From NCBI RefSeq assembly GCF_001305515.1, contig NZ_LJYW01000001.1, positions 4,235,934 through 4,299,933 on the forward strand: a stretch of DNA of 64,000 bases, given 5' to 3'. Origin of the DNA: Prosthecodimorpha hirschii (lineage in GTDB: Bacteria > Pseudomonadota > Alphaproteobacteria > Rhizobiales > Ancalomicrobiaceae). Within the stretch, counting starts at the first letter, position 1. Every line of letters starts with the position of its first letter. This document shows positions 14,588-24,636 of the stretch, one piece after another. Position numbers and translations under genes: made by a program. The notes beneath the pieces are model-generated. The model saw only the letters and a list, made by a program, of their open reading frames with translations. It was not told where the DNA came from and did not search any database.

Positions 14588-17500
14588 TCACTTCTTGCCC
14601 TTCTGCTCCAGTTCCGCCTTGAGGGCGGCGAGCTTGGCAAAGGGCGAGTTCGGATCGATCGGCTTCTCGGGGCGCTTCGGGCGATCGTCGCGGCGCGGAC
14701 CGCTGCCGCTGCCCTGGTTCCCCTTCCAGCCTTCGCGCTGGCTGCCGTCGCGGTGACCACCTTCGCGGTGCCCCCCGTCGCGCTGGCCCCCGTCGCGCTG
14801 GCCGCCGTCACGATGACCGCCGCCGTCGCGCGGGCCGCCGTCGCGATTGAAGCGCTCGCGGCCGCCGTCGCGCGGACGGTCGCCACGCCCTTCCGGACGG
14901 TCGCCGCCCCCGCCGCGACGCTCGCCGCCTTCGCGCTTCTGTTCGCCCTCGCCGCCGGCCGGCCGAGGACCGCGTCCCTCGGCACGGTTGGCGCCGCCCT
15001 CGCGCGGCGCACGCTGCGGGCCGCGCTGGTCGCGACCGCGCGCACCCGGCTCGCGCCGCTCGAACCGGCCCGGCCGCCAGATCTCGATCTCGACCTGTTC
15101 GGTGGCCGGCTCCGAAGCCGCCGGCTCGACCGCTGCCGTCCTGTCGGCATCTGCCGCGGTTTCGGTATCCGCCGCCACCTCGGCATCCGCCGCCGGTTCG
15201 GCATCCGCAGCGGGTTCGACAGCCGCCGACGCCTCGGCATCGTCCGATGCCGCTTCGACCGGCTCGGACTCGGCCGTCTCGGTGATCTCGTTCAGAGCCT
15301 CGGTGACCAGGACCTCCTCGGCCGCCGCCAGGGCTTCCGGCCCGCCGTCGCTTTCGGAGGCCGCGAAGGTGGCCAGCGTCTCGACACGCTCGGCAATGGC
15401 CGCGACCTCGTCGGCCGTCGGCTCGCCGGCCGCCGTTTCGATCGTTTCGGCCGGGGCCGCGGCCTCGCCCGACAGTTCCGCGTCCGGCGCTGCCGCAGCG
15501 TCCGCCGGCGCGGTCGTTTCGGTCTCGGTGCCGGCCGACGCCGCCTCAGCGGCGGGGGCCGCGACCGGGCGGGTCACCTTGCGGCGCTCCAGGCGGTAGC
15601 CGAGCGATTTCAGGATCGAGGCGAAGTCCTCGCCCGAGCATCCGACCAGCGACGTCATGGCGACCGTCACGGCGAAGCCGCCGCCGCCCGGGACTGCGCC
15701 GTCCGGCGGCTGAACGCTCGGATCGAGCGGCTTCCAGGCGATCAGCGGCCGGACCAGGTCGGCCAGCCGCTCCAGGATGTCGATGCGCACGGCGCGCTCG
15801 CCGCAGACGCGGTAGCCGACCACCTTGTAGAGCGCCTTCGGGATGGTCTTGTCGACCGGGATCGAGGTCCGGCCGGACATCGACAGCTGGTGCAGCCCGT
15901 TGACCACCTGGGCGTCGACATTGCCGTTCTTGAGCGCCCAGAGCTGCGCGATCAGGCCGCTCGGGGCGGGCTTGAGCAGCAGCGGCAGGAAGATGTGATA
16001 GGCACCGAAACGCACGCCGTATTTGCGCAAAGAGGCGCGCATCGGCTGGTCCAGAGCCTTGACCTCGTCGGCGATGTGCTGGCGTTCCAGCACGCCGAGC
16101 GCCTCGATCAGCTGGAAGGCGACGCCGCGCGCCATGCCCTCCAGATCGGGGGCGTCGCGCAGGTCGATCAGCGGCTTCAAGAGCCCCTCGACATGGGCCT
16201 TGACCCACAGCGCCAGCCGGGTGTCGACCTTCTCGCGCGCCGGCCCCGTCAGCTGGTCGTCGGCCAGCACGATGACGGCCGGCGTCAGGGCGTTCTGCCC
16301 GACGGAGAGCTTGGCGATGGCCTGGCCGAGCCAGCGGATGGTGCCGTCGGAGGCCAGGGCGAACTCGCCGTTGGGGGCCTTCGACAGCTTCTCCGCCCGC
16401 GTCTCGATCTCGCTGGCAAGCGACTTGGCCGCGGCATTGCGCACGGCCTTGGCGTCCGTACCCTCCGCGGTCTGATCCGGCGCAAACCGGAAGCCGTCCA
16501 GGTGTCCGACACGATGGCCTTCGACGAGGACGTCCCCTTCGGCCGTGATTTCCGCTTCGAGCATGGCGTTCTCTCTCAGACGTCTCATGAGTACCGACGT
16601 CCTGCGATCCACGAAACGCTGTGTGAGGCGATCGTGCAAGGCATCGGACAGCCGATCTTCGACGGCGCGGGTCGTTTCGCGCCAATATGTGGGATCCATG
16701 ACCCAGTCGGGCCGGTTTGCAATGAAGGTCCAGGTCCGGATGTGTGCGATCCGGTTGGAGATCGTATCGATGTCGCCTTCCGTCTTGTCGGCCTCGGATA
16801 CCGCGCGCGCAAACCAGTCGTCCGGAATGCGCCCGCGGCGGACGAGATAATCATAGACGGTGGTGACCAGTTCGGCATGGTTGGCCGGCGCGATCTTGCG
16901 ATAGTCCGGCAGCGCGCAGACCTCCCAGAGCAGGCGCACCCGGTCGGGCTTGTCGGCGAGCGACGTGATCAGGTCGTCGCGGGCGGCGAAGTCGAGCGCC
17001 GTGTAGTCGTCCGCCGGCGGCGCGCGGGTCAGGCCCTCCTCGCGCGGCACCTCGTCGAGGGCGGCGCGCAGCGCGCGGATCGAGCCGAAATCCAGGTGCG
17101 AGTTGCGCCACTGGATGGTCTTCAGGGGTGCGAACTGATGGCTTTCGAGGGCCTGGACCAGCTCGTCGTCGAAATCGTCGACGCGGCCGGTGACCCCGAA
17201 GGTGCCGTCGCGCAGGTGGCGGCCGGCCCGGCCGGCGATCTGGCCGAGCTCGCCGGCGGTCAGCTGGCGGTACTGGTAACCGTCGAACTTGCGGTTGCCG
17301 GCGAATGCGATGTGGTCGACATCGAGATTGAGGCCCATGCCGATCGCGTCGGTGGCGATCAGGGTGTCGACATCGCCGGACTGGAACAGCTCGACCTGCG
17401 CGTTGCGGGTGCGCGGCGACAGCGCGCCGAGCACCACGGCCGCGCCGCCGCGCTGGCGGCGGATCAGTTCGGCGATGCCGTAGACCTCGTCGGCCGAGAA

Positions 17501-18043
17501 GGCGACGATGGCCGAGCGCGGCGGCAGGCGGGTGATCTTCTTGGAGCCCGAATAGGTCAGGAGCGACATGCGCGGCCGGGTGACCACGTTCAGGCCGGGC
17601 AGCAGCTTTTCGAGGAGCCCGCGGATCGTCGCGGCGCCGAGCAGCAGCGTCTCGCCGCGCCCGCGCAGGTTCAGGATGCGGTCGGTGAAGACGTGGCCGC
17701 GTTCGAGATCGCCGGCGAGCTGGACCTCGTCGATGGCGACGAACTGGACATCGGTCTCGCGCGGCATGGCCTCGACGGTCGAAACCCAGTAGCGCGCCTT
17801 CTCGGGAACGATCTTCTCCTCGCCGGTGACCAGCGCGACCGCATCGGCCCCGGCGCGGGCAACCAGCTTGCCGTAGACCTCGCGGGCGAGCAGGCGCAGC
17901 GGCAGGCCGATCAGCCCGCTCTCATGCGCCAGCATCCGTTCGATGGCGAGATGGGTCTTGCCGGTGTTGGTTGGCCCGAGCACGGCCGTCACGGTCTTGG
18001 CCCGGATGGTCGGCGGCAGGGGGCCGCGTACCGCATGAGTCAT
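14588..18043 (-). CDS. SUV3-like superfamily 2 RNA/DNA helicase with RG-rich tail
   Basis: 1151 residues. Walker A GPTNTGKTHLA (K29) and motif II DEVQ (105-108) identify an SF2 helicase of the mitochondrial SUV3 type. The helicase C-terminal domain shows motifs TLIATDAIGMGLNLDVDHIAF and GQIAGRAGRH. The middle third is family-conserved. From about residue 820 the protein becomes low-complexity: first acidic Ala/Glu-rich, then Arg/Gly-rich with RDGG(H/Q) iterations, probably a disordered RNA-binding tail. Start: the ATG at 18043 (MTHAVRGPLPP) has GGAG 9 bases upstream and puts Walker A near the N-terminus. The frame is open to 18244 without support. It is probably involved in RNA turnover or remodelling together with the downstream S4 protein. 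Confidence 0.88.
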   Translation of the reverse strand: MTHAVRGPLPPTIRAKTVTAVLGPTNTGKTHLAIERMLAHESGLIGLPLRLLAREVYGKLVARAGADAVALVTGEEKIVPEKARYWVSTVEAMPRETDVQFVAIDEVQLAGDLERGHVFTDRILNLRGRGETLLLGAATIRGLLEKLLPGLNVVTRPRMSLLTYSGSKKITRLPPRSAIVAFSADEVYGIAELIRRQRGGAAVVLGALSPRTRNAQVELFQSGDVDTLIATDAIGMGLNLDVDHIAFAGNRKFDGYQYRQLTAGELGQIAGRAGRHLRDGTFGVTGRVDDFDDELVQALESHQFAPLKTIQWRNSHLDFGSIRALRAALDEVPREEGLTRAPPADDYTALDFAARDDLITSLADKPDRVRLLWEVCALPDYRKIAPANHAELVTTVYDYLVRRGRIPDDWFARAVSEADKTEGDIDTISNRIAHIRTWTFIANRPDWVMDPTYWRETTRAVEDRLSDALHDRLTQRFVDRRTSVLMRRLRENAMLEAEITAEGDVLVEGHRVGHLDGFRFAPDQTAEGTDAKAVRNAAAKSLASEIETRAEKLSKAPNGEFALASDGTIRWLGQAIAKLSVGQNALTPAVIVLADDQLTGPAREKVDTRLALWVKAHVEGLLKPLIDLRDAPDLEGMARGVAFQLIEALGVLERQHIADEVKALDQPMRASLRKYGVRFGAYHIFLPLLLKPAPSGLIAQLWALKNGNVDAQVVNGLHQLSMSGRTSIPVDKTIPKALYKVVGYRVCGERAVRIDILERLADLVRPLIAWKPLDPSVQPPDGAVPGGGGFAVTVAMTSLVGCSGEDFASILKSLGYRLERRKVTRPVAAPAAEAASAGTETETTAPADAAAAPDAELSGEAAAPAETIETAAGEPTADEVAAIAERVETLATFAASESDGGPEALAAAEEVLVTEALNEITETAESEPVEAASDDAEASAAVEPAADAEPAADAEVAADTETAADADRTAAVEPAASEPATEQVEIEIWRPGRFERREPGARGRDQRGPQRAPREGGANRAEGRGPRPAGGEGEQKREGGERRGGGGDRPEGRGDRPRDGGRERFNRDGGPRDGGGHRDGGQRDGGQRDGGHREGGHRDGSQREGWKGNQGSGSGPRRDDRPKRPEKPIDPNSPFAKLAALKAELEQKGKK

Positions 18044-18474
18044 CGGCCGGCTCCGCGAAGGTTCGGACCGGTCGGCCTGCAGGCGGATCGACCGGTCCGG
18101 GCGGAGATCGCCCCCGGCGGGACCTGCGAAGCTGCGGCGAAGGGCACTTCCAATCGACTCATACCATCCGTGTCGCGGCATCCGCGGCGAACCGCGAAGC
18201 CGTCGGGCAAGGTGAGGCCGCAACGCCTCGACCGCTTCGTCCACCGTCCCCGATCGGCCGGCAGCCGGGCGGTCAACGCCCTATCCTCGTTGTCGCGGCC
18301 GGGCCGTCCCGATCGCGTCCGGCGCCCCGGCTTCGCCTGGAAGCCCGGACCTGCTCCGGCCGGCCAAGGCCGTGCCGTCGCACCGGTTGGAAGCTGATTT
18401 AGCACAGCGGCTCGCGGTGCGCCCGCCTTTTCGTCAGGCGCCGGCCCGCGGACGGGCGGCCATCCTTCAGGAGA

Positions 18475-19665
18475 TCCGACAACCGGAACGAGTCTGGAAC
18501 GAAGAGTGTCCGAATCGCTGATTCAAAACGATTCAGGATTCGTTCACGCCCACATCTGGTTGGCGATATCGCCCCGGACACGAAATCCTGATTCGGGCCA
18601 ACGGGTTGGGCGGACGCTCCGGCGGCCCGTCAAGACCTTGGTGCCGGTTCGGGGCACAGTCTGGTAGATAGACGGAATTGCATGTTATGATTGTACCGGC
18701 TGGTCGTCTTCAGAAAGGCTCGAACCCTGAACAGGCCGGGCACGAATCGCCGTTCGGCCGAAATTCCGCCTTCGTTCTCAACCCGATATGGGGAGAAACC
18801 CGCGCCGGGCCACAAGATCCGGCAAGGTTCGGGCCGATCTGGCGCCGCGCCCGGGGCGGCGCCTTAACACTTGCGTTCCGGAACGGGACCGCCGGCGGGC
18901 GGCGGGTCCACCCGGCGGCGGCGCAGGCTGGTATTCACCTTCGGACCGGAGCCGGAACAGGGCCGGCACGAATCGGCGTTTCGGGCATCTTCGGCCTTTG
19001 TTCGCACGACATCTGGGCCTCGACAGGGGCGGCGGCCCAACATGCGGGAGGCGGCTCCGGCGGCAGATCCGGCGGCCGCAGACCGCCGTTTACCGATGCG
19101 CCCCGGAACGGGACGGCGCACTGACGGGCGGTCCCCAAGGCCCCGCGGGCGCCGACGGGATCGCCATGGCGGCCGTCGCGGGCCGGCTGGCCCGTCCGCG
19201 TTCACGATCGGACCGGAGCCGGAACAAGGTGGGCACGAATCATCGTTCCGCGCCTGTTGCCTCAATGTTCGCCCGATATCTGGGGCACCCGCGCCGATCG
19301 CGACACAAGATGGCGCGGACGGCCCGGCCGGCGGCACGGACGTCCGCGGTGAGCCGTTTACCGATCCGGCCCGAAGCGGGACGCCGGCGCGGCGACGCCC
19401 CTCGGCGCCGGTCCCGCGCGGCGATCGACGCCGCGCCGCGGCCCGGTCCGCCGGGTGGCGTCGCGCCGCGGCAGCGCCGTTAACGGGTCGCCGAAACCGC
19501 GAACACGCCGGGCACGAATCGGTGCCGGCTTGATCTTCGCGGTTCGTTCTCGCCAGGGCTGGGGTCGTTCGGCCCGCGGGACACCTCACCTGGATCGGAC
19601 CCGCCGATCGGCAACCCGCCGAACCCGTTGCAGATCAACATCTTCGTGCCGGAACGGGACGCCCG
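18475..19665. repeat. degenerate tandem array (4-5 units of ~225-280 bp)
   Basis: The anchor CACGAATC occurs at 18741, 18967, 19234 and 19513, with a weaker relative at 18509. A second anchor CGGAACGGGAC or close variants occurs at 18880, 19104, 19372 and 19650. Both give matching spacings (about 225, 267, 279), showing one decayed repeat unit rather than chance words. Each unit also contains a block like TTCGCACGACATCTGG and one like CCGTTTACCGATG. Long open frames on both strands here follow the repeat composition and are not annotated. The array fills the space between the helicase start region and the DUF3108 terminator. 18044-18474 shows no recognised feature. Confidence 0.75.
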
Positions 19666-19693
19666 GCGCCGGCCTGGCTCGGCATCCGAGCAA

Positions 19694-19721
19694 CAAAAAG
19701 GGGCGCCCCGAAGGACGCCCC
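19694..19721 (-). terminator. intrinsic terminator of the first DUF3108 gene
   Basis: On the minus strand GGGGCG and CGCCCC pair around an inner CC-TTCG-GG loop and are followed by TTTTTTG. It lies 36 bases past the stop of the DUF3108 gene. Confidence 0.85.
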
Positions 19722-19756
19722 GTCAATCATTCAATCAATCGGTCGGCCGGCCTCGG

Positions 19757-20590
19757 TCAGCGTGCGGCGTGGCTGCCGGCGATCACCTGGAAGCGGTCGG
19801 CCTGGACCACCAGCAGGCCGCTCATGGTTTCGACCGCGATGCGCACCGGCACCATCAGGCCGCTGTCGCCGACCGGTGCGAGCGCCATTTCGAGGTTGCG
19901 ATTCTCGGCCATGAACCGGGTTCCGGCACGATCCGGCTTGTGGCCGGAGACCGGGATCCAGCGCGCCGCGCAGACCACGGCCGGCCCGCTATAGCCGGGC
20001 TTGGCGACAGCGTCGGTGCGCTTGTAGCTGAGCTTCACGTCGTAGCGCGTCCAGCCGTCGTAGATCGGCAGGGTTCGCTCGCACACCTCCCGCCCGGCCG
20101 CGCCGTCGCGCCGGGCGATCGGGACCAGGATCGCGCTCAGCGGGTCGAGCACGTCGCGGCGATGGGCCGCGGTGACCGGGATCCGCTCGTCGTCGTCCTT
20201 CAGCGGCGGTTCGACGTCGAGGTCGCGGACCGACCCGGCGGCCAGTGCCATCGTGACATGGTGGTCCTTCTTGTCGCCCGAGCCTTCGAGCAGATAGCTC
20301 GCCGGAATCGGACGGTCGGGGCGCAGCGTGCCGGTCGACTTGGCCTCGCCGCGGGCGCCGGACATGACCTTGCCGACGCCGGCGGTGCGGTATCCGACCC
20401 GGGCCGTATAGGCATCCTTCTCGACCTTGACGGCCAGATTGCCCTTGGCGAGCGCGAAGCCGCCGAGCGTGATGTCGTAGCTGGCCGCCACCTCGCCGTC
20501 GGCCGCGAAGGCCGGTCCGAACGGGATCGCGGGGGAGGCGAGCACGGCGCACAGCAGGACCGCACGGGTGGATTGGACGGATGACGGCAC
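19757..20590 (-). CDS. DUF3108 domain exported protein (paralogue 1)
   Basis: 277 residues with a signal peptide (TRAVLLCAVLASPAIPFGPAFA). The mature part, from AADGEVAASYDITLGGFALAKGNL, is the DUF3108 beta-rich domain over about 35-265. Conserved features shared with the paralogue at 22318 include ARIPVTAAH(R/K)..VIDPL, RTL.(I/V)(Y/F)DG..RYD(V/L), SGPA(V/I)(V/I)CA and GLLVV.A.RF.V. A GTG start at 20590 is preferred because GGGAG lies seven bases upstream. The frame is open further but without a signal sequence in place. The function of DUF3108 proteins is unknown; they are periplasmic or outer-membrane-associated in alphaproteobacteria. Confidence 0.85.
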   Translation of the reverse strand: MPSSVQSTRAVLLCAVLASPAIPFGPAFAADGEVAASYDITLGGFALAKGNLAVKVEKDAYTARVGYRTAGVGKVMSGARGEAKSTGTLRPDRPIPASYLLEGSGDKKDHHVTMALAAGSVRDLDVEPPLKDDDERIPVTAAHRRDVLDPLSAILVPIARRDGAAGREVCERTLPIYDGWTRYDVKLSYKRTDAVAKPGYSGPAVVCAARWIPVSGHKPDRAGTRFMAENRNLEMALAPVGDSGLMVPVRIAVETMSGLLVVQADRFQVIAGSHAAR

Positions 20591-20835
20591 TGGACAACTC
20601 CCGTGTGACTCTGACGCCGGGCTAGGCTTCGAATGGGCCGAATGTTTGGCCCTTATGGTCAATGCCCGGTTAACGCCCTCGGCCGGGCGGCATGGCGGCG
20701 GGCCGCTGTGGCCCCGGAGCCGCGCCGTCCGGGGCCAGCCGGCGGGCCCCAGCCGGCGGGCGCCGGTCGGCCGGCACGAATGCGGTTGCCGCCGGCAGGC
20801 CCGCCCGCTAAGCCAGATGGGGAAACGGAGCCGCC

Positions 20836-21138
20836 ATGAACCTCGTCGTCCTCACCGTGATCGCCTTTCTGGCCGGCGGCATCGGGGCCGCCCGCCTCAA
20901 CGGGCTTGTCCCCTGGGCCGGTGCGGCGATCGCGGCGGCGTCCGCGGCGGGGTTCCTGATCGGCCGCAGCGTCGTGCCGGGCGACGCGACCGTCCCGTTC
21001 CTGCTCGGGCTGGTCGGGGCGGGCGCGATCGGCAGCCTGCTGCGGCTCGGCGCCCAGGCGACCGGCATGGTGCTGGTCGGCGCGATCATCGCCGCAGCGG
21101 TCGTCTTTCTGGCCGGGCGGCAATTCGGCCTGGGATGA
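20836..21138 (+). CDS. small integral membrane protein of unknown function
   Basis: 100 residues, almost entirely hydrophobic, with three to four predicted membrane helices (LVVLTVIAFLAGGIG, AGAAIAAASAAGFLIG, TVPFLLGLVGAGAIGSLL, GMVLVGAIIAAAVVFLAG). GGAG precedes the ATG (GGAGCCGCC-ATG). It is divergent from the DUF3108 gene and lies 132 bases upstream of rpmB on the same strand. No family recognised. Confidence 0.7.
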   Translation: MNLVVLTVIAFLAGGIGAARLNGLVPWAGAAIAAASAAGFLIGRSVVPGDATVPFLLGLVGAGAIGSLLRLGAQATGMVLVGAIIAAAVVFLAGRQFGLG

Positions 21139-21270
21139 ACGGCCGGCACGGCCCCGGCGGGCTTGACGCCGTCCGGCGCCTCCCTCTATATGGCGGCCAA
21201 TTCTCCCGACCCTCGTGAGACGATCAACCGGGGCCTTTCGCGGGCCCGGACGCGTAGAAGGATTATCGCC

Positions 21271-21564
21271 ATGGCTCGGCGCTGCGAACTGACGGCCAAG
21301 GGTGTCCAGGTCGGACACAATGTCAGCCACGCCAACAACAAGACGAAGCGGCGCTTCCTGCCGAACCTCGTCAACGTCTCGCTGATCTCGGAGGCCCTCG
21401 GCCGCACCGTGCATCTGCGCATCACCGCCCATGCGCTGCGCTCGGTCGAGCACCGCGGCGGCCTCGACGCGTTCCTGGCCAAGGCCGACGCGCTCGACCT
21501 GTCGCCGCGCGCCCGCCTCCTGAAGCGCGAGATCGAGGCGGCCGCGCCCGCCTCGGCGGCGTGA
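21271..21564 (+). CDS. rpmB: 50S ribosomal protein L28
   Basis: 97 residues beginning [34 protein letters not shown], the standard L28 sequence for alphaproteobacteria. The body continues through the conserved region to the C-terminal [10 protein letters not shown]. The ATG at 21271 follows AAGGATTATCGCC. Its last codons overlap the GTG start of the transporter gene by four bases (GTGA), so the two are translationally coupled. Confidence 0.97.
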   Translation: MARRCELTAKGVQVGHNVSHANNKTKRRFLPNLVNVSLISEALGRTVHLRITAHALRSVEHRGGLDAFLAKADALDLSPRARLLKREIEAAAPASAA

Positions 21565-22199
21565 CGGCGAAAGCCCCCGAACGCGCCATTCTGACGGCCG
21601 TTGGCGCCATGACCCTGGTGGTCGTGGCGTCGAACGTGCTTGTACAGTATCCGGTCGCGTTCAGGGTCGGGGCGCTCGATCTTGCCGAAATCCTGACCTG
21701 GGGCGCCTTCACCTATCCGGTGGCGTTTCTGGTCACCGATCTGACCAATCGCTGGTTCGGGGTCGCCACGGCGCGAAACGTCGTGCTGGCCGGCTTTGCC
21801 GTGGCGATCGTGCTGTCGGCCTTCCTGTCGACGCCGCGCATCGCGCTGGCCTCCGCCACCGCCTATCTGGTCGGTCAGATGGCCGACGTGCTCCTGTTCG
21901 ACCGGTTGCGCCGCGTGCGCGCCTGGTGGGAGGCGCCGCTGGTCGCCTCCGCGTCGGGCTCCGTGCTCGATACGCTGGTGTTCTTCACGCTCGCCTTCGC
22001 GCCGGCTCTGTCCGGCCTGCTCGGCGCCGGCGATGCCTTCGCGGCCGAATCGGCGCCGGCCTTCGGGCTGCTCGCCGTCGAGGTGCCGCGCTGGATGTCC
22101 TGGGCGGCGGCCGACTTCTCCGTGAAGATGCTGTTCGCGGCGCTGCTGCTGGCGCCTTATCGCGGGTTGATGAACCGCGTCGTGCCCTATCCGGCCTGA
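21561..22199 (+). CDS. queuosine precursor transporter (YhhQ/VUT family, DUF165)
   Basis: 212-residue inner-membrane protein with about six helices. Recognisable family stretches are [49 protein letters not shown] and [15 protein letters not shown]. YhhQ-type carriers import preQ0/preQ1 for queuosine tRNA modification. The GTG start at 21561 overlaps the rpmB stop. A bidirectional terminator follows at 22239-22278. Confidence 0.88.
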   Translation: MTAKAPERAILTAVGAMTLVVVASNVLVQYPVAFRVGALDLAEILTWGAFTYPVAFLVTDLTNRWFGVATARNVVLAGFAVAIVLSAFLSTPRIALASATAYLVGQMADVLLFDRLRRVRAWWEAPLVASASGSVLDTLVFFTLAFAPALSGLLGAGDAFAAESAPAFGLLAVEVPRWMSWAAADFSVKMLFAALLLAPYRGLMNRVVPYPA

Positions 22200-22238
22200 C
22201 CGGGCCGCGGGGTCGTTCCGGTTCGTCTCAGCCCTATC

Positions 22239-22278
22239 AAAAGGCCCGGCCGCATGTCGATGCGTTGCCGGGCCTTTT
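22239..22278. terminator. bidirectional intrinsic terminator
   Basis: AAAAGGCCCGGC (22239-22250) and GCCGGGCCTTTT (22267-22278) form a perfect 12-bp stem, with a smaller CGCAT/ATGCG stem inside the loop. It lies between the convergent transporter and second DUF3108 genes and has T runs on both strands. Confidence 0.9.
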
Positions 22279-22317
22279 CGTTTGCCGTGATCGAGCCCGC
22301 GCGCGGCGCGGCGCGGC

Positions 22318-23262
22318 TCAGCGGTTGTCGTTGCTGCGCAGCAGAGGCGCACCGGAGGCGACGGCTTCCGGCGCGGCGGCGGCGGTCTCGCCCTGGCTGG
22401 CGGTGCTGCCGAGCCGCGTGCCCTTGACCTCGAAACGCGAGGCGCTGACCACCAGAAGACCGGCCGGCGTGCCGATATTGACCCGGTAGGGCAGCATCAC
22501 GCCGGTCGTGCCGACCGGCACGAAGGTGATCGAGAACTCGATGTTGCGCTCGTACTTTTCCTGCTCGGGCGTCAGCGGGCGGAAGCCGGCGATCGGCCGA
22601 TAGTTGACCGCGCAGATGATCGCCGGGCCGGAATAGGAGCCGGGCTGGCCCTGGATATCCGTCTTGGCGCCATAGACGAGCCTGAGATCGTAGCGCACCC
22701 GACCGTCGAAGACCCGGAGGGTGCGGTTGCAGACCTTCGGCGTCAGGACGTCCTTCGGGTTGCCCATGGTGACCACGAAGGCCGCCAGCGGATCGATCAC
22801 GCCCTGCTTGTGGGCCGCCGTCACGGGGATGCGCGCGTCGGGATTGGACGAGCGCAGTTCCGTCGCCCGGACCGACGCCACCGACCCGCCCGAGAAGGTC
22901 ATGTTGACCTCGTTGGCGATCGGCCCGCCGTTGATGGCCATCGAATAGGAGCGGGACGAGGGGCTGCCGGGCACGGCGCGCCCCGAGGCGCTGGCCTCGG
23001 CCGAGCGGTTGGCGATCAGAGCCGCGAAGCCGCTGACCTGGGCACCGAGCGCGGCGCGATACTCGCCGGAATCCCCGAGCATGAAGGTGAGGTTGCCGGA
23101 CGCGATCGAGAAGCCGCCGAGCGTGGCGTAGTAGGTCGCCTCCACGCTGGCTTCGTTCGCCGCTCCTGCAGGACCGGACGCAACGGCCGCCGCCACAGCG
23201 ACCAATGCCGCGCATGCCCGGCTACGGCGTGCGCTCCCATTCCGGTGCACCGCGATCTCCAT
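22318..23262 (-). CDS. DUF3108 domain exported protein (paralogue 2)
   Basis: 314 residues. A basic N-terminus and hydrophobic segment (SRACAALVAVAAAVASGPAGAAN) form the signal peptide. The DUF3108 domain follows and is clearly homologous to the protein at 19757-20590 (ARIPVTAAHKQGVIDPL, RTLRVFDGRVRYDL, SGPAIICAVNYRPIAG). Start at 23262: GGAGG lies seven bases upstream of the ATG (MEIAVHRNG). The C-terminal 25 residues are Ala-rich and absent from paralogue 1. The function is unknown. Confidence 0.87.
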   Translation of the reverse strand: MEIAVHRNGSARRSRACAALVAVAAAVASGPAGAANEASVEATYYATLGGFSIASGNLTFMLGDSGEYRAALGAQVSGFAALIANRSAEASASGRAVPGSPSSRSYSMAINGGPIANEVNMTFSGGSVASVRATELRSSNPDARIPVTAAHKQGVIDPLAAFVVTMGNPKDVLTPKVCNRTLRVFDGRVRYDLRLVYGAKTDIQGQPGSYSGPAIICAVNYRPIAGFRPLTPEQEKYERNIEFSITFVPVGTTGVMLPYRVNIGTPAGLLVVSASRFEVKGTRLGSTASQGETAAAAPEAVASGAPLLRSNDNR

Positions 23263-23523
23263 CCTGTACCTCCGTCGACCTCGACCGCGCCCCCGACGGT
23301 GTCGTCCAATCATGTTGCGTTGCCGGAATCAATCGCCGGCCGAACCGGACGGACGTTATGCCAAGATGTGTTTCCTTGGAACCGCATCTGGCGCTCATCC
23401 TGCGCGGAATTGATGCTGTGACGGGCGGGACGCCGACGACCGGGCACCTGCCGGAACGGGCGCGGAGCGGCGCACGGACCCCCGTCCGGACCGCCCGGCG
23501 CCGGCCCGCTCCGGCCCGGCGGC

Positions 23524-24636
23524 TCACTCCGGCAGGAGACGGAAGCGCAGCAACAGCGTGCGCTGGAGGATCGAGCGGTTGTCGTCCGAGATCAGCGTCA
23601 GGATCGTGGCGCCGTCCTCGGCGGTATCGACCGCGAGGCCTTCCATGTTGTCGATCTCGTCCGACAGGTCGGCCTGGAACAGGATCCGCCCTTCGAGCCG
23701 CGCGCCGGGCACGATCTCGGCCGCGGCGAAGCGGCGGATGCGGGCGCCGAGGCTGTCGGCGACCGTGAAACGCCGTTCGAGCACCAGGAGGTCGCCGCCG
23801 GGCAGGAAGGCGGCATCGGTCGGCATGAAGTCGTTCGACAGCGCGACCGTGAAGCGGCCCGGCTTCGGGCCGCCGATGATCCAGCCGAGGCTGTCGGTCT
23901 CGTTGCGCCGCGGCCCCTCGGCGATCGCCACGATGGCGCCGGCGATCGGCGACCCGGGTGGCGCCGCCGCCAGGCTCTCGAGGCCCTTGCCGTAGGCGAG
24001 GGTTGCGGTTTCGCCGGGAATGCCGTTGAGGCGCTCGCCGACGGCGCTCAGCGCCCCGGTCGGGAAGACCGCAAAGGGGAACCGCAGGATGCGGTGCCGG
24101 GTCTCGAAGCCGACGATCGCCTCGAAGCCGCCGGGCGCCGGACGCACGGCCAGGCTCTCGGCATCGGCGTCGCGCTTGTCCAGGAGCCGGCGGCCCTGCT
24201 CGACCACCGACGCCATGCGGATGCCGGACAGGCCTAAGGGCCGCCCGGCCGCATCGCTGTCGAGGCGCGCCGACAGCCAGAAGCCGACATCGGAGATCAT
24301 CAGCAGGTCGCGGCCGTGGTCCGCGGTGACGATGCCGGAGAGGCCGCCGAAATGCGGGCTCGGGCTTCGGATGACCAGGCCGCCGAGCCATTCCAGCGCG
24401 CCGAAACGCGTTCCGGCCTTGCCGGCCCGGTCGAAGCTCTGCAGCCGCTCGATCTCGACCGTGGGGGCGAAGATGCCGTCCGGCGGGGTCGGATCGGCGC
24501 GCAGCGGGCTTGCCGGCGCGACGAGCACCGCAAGGCCGACGAGGCCGGCGGCGATCGCATGCGGCAACAGCCTGGCGCGGCCGGGTCCGGGCGCCGCACG
24601 GTCACGGCGGTTAAGGCGGCGGAACCGCGCGATCAT
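23524..24636 (-). CDS. esterase-like activity of phytase family protein
   Basis: 370 residues with a signal peptide ([25 protein letters not shown]). The mature part reads as the Phytase-like beta-propeller domain: [75 protein letters not shown] and [21 protein letters not shown]. The ATG at 24636 overlaps the cobT stop (ATGA), so it is translated from the cobS-cobT transcript. The substrate is not known; members are annotated from domain similarity only. Confidence 0.87.
   Translation of the reverse strand: MIARFRRLNRRDRAAPGPGRARLLPHAIAAGLVGLAVLVAPASPLRADPTPPDGIFAPTVEIERLQSFDRAGKAGTRFGALEWLGGLVIRSPSPHFGGLSGIVTADHGRDLLMISDVGFWLSARLDSDAAGRPLGLSGIRMASVVEQGRRLLDKRDADAESLAVRPAPGGFEAIVGFETRHRILRFPFAVFPTGALSAVGERLNGIPGETATLAYGKGLESLAAAPPGSPIAGAIVAIAEGPRRNETDSLGWIIGGPKPGRFTVALSNDFMPTDAAFLPGGDLLVLERRFTVADSLGARIRRFAAAEIVPGARLEGRILFQADLSDEIDNMEGLAVDTAEDGATILTLISDDNRSILQRTLLLRFRLLPE

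Noticed and set aside
18788-19589. Open frames of 220-240 codons on both strands in the second array
   Set aside because: They mirror each other across strands, consist of Arg/Gly/Ala/Pro-rich repeat translation and have no support as proteins.
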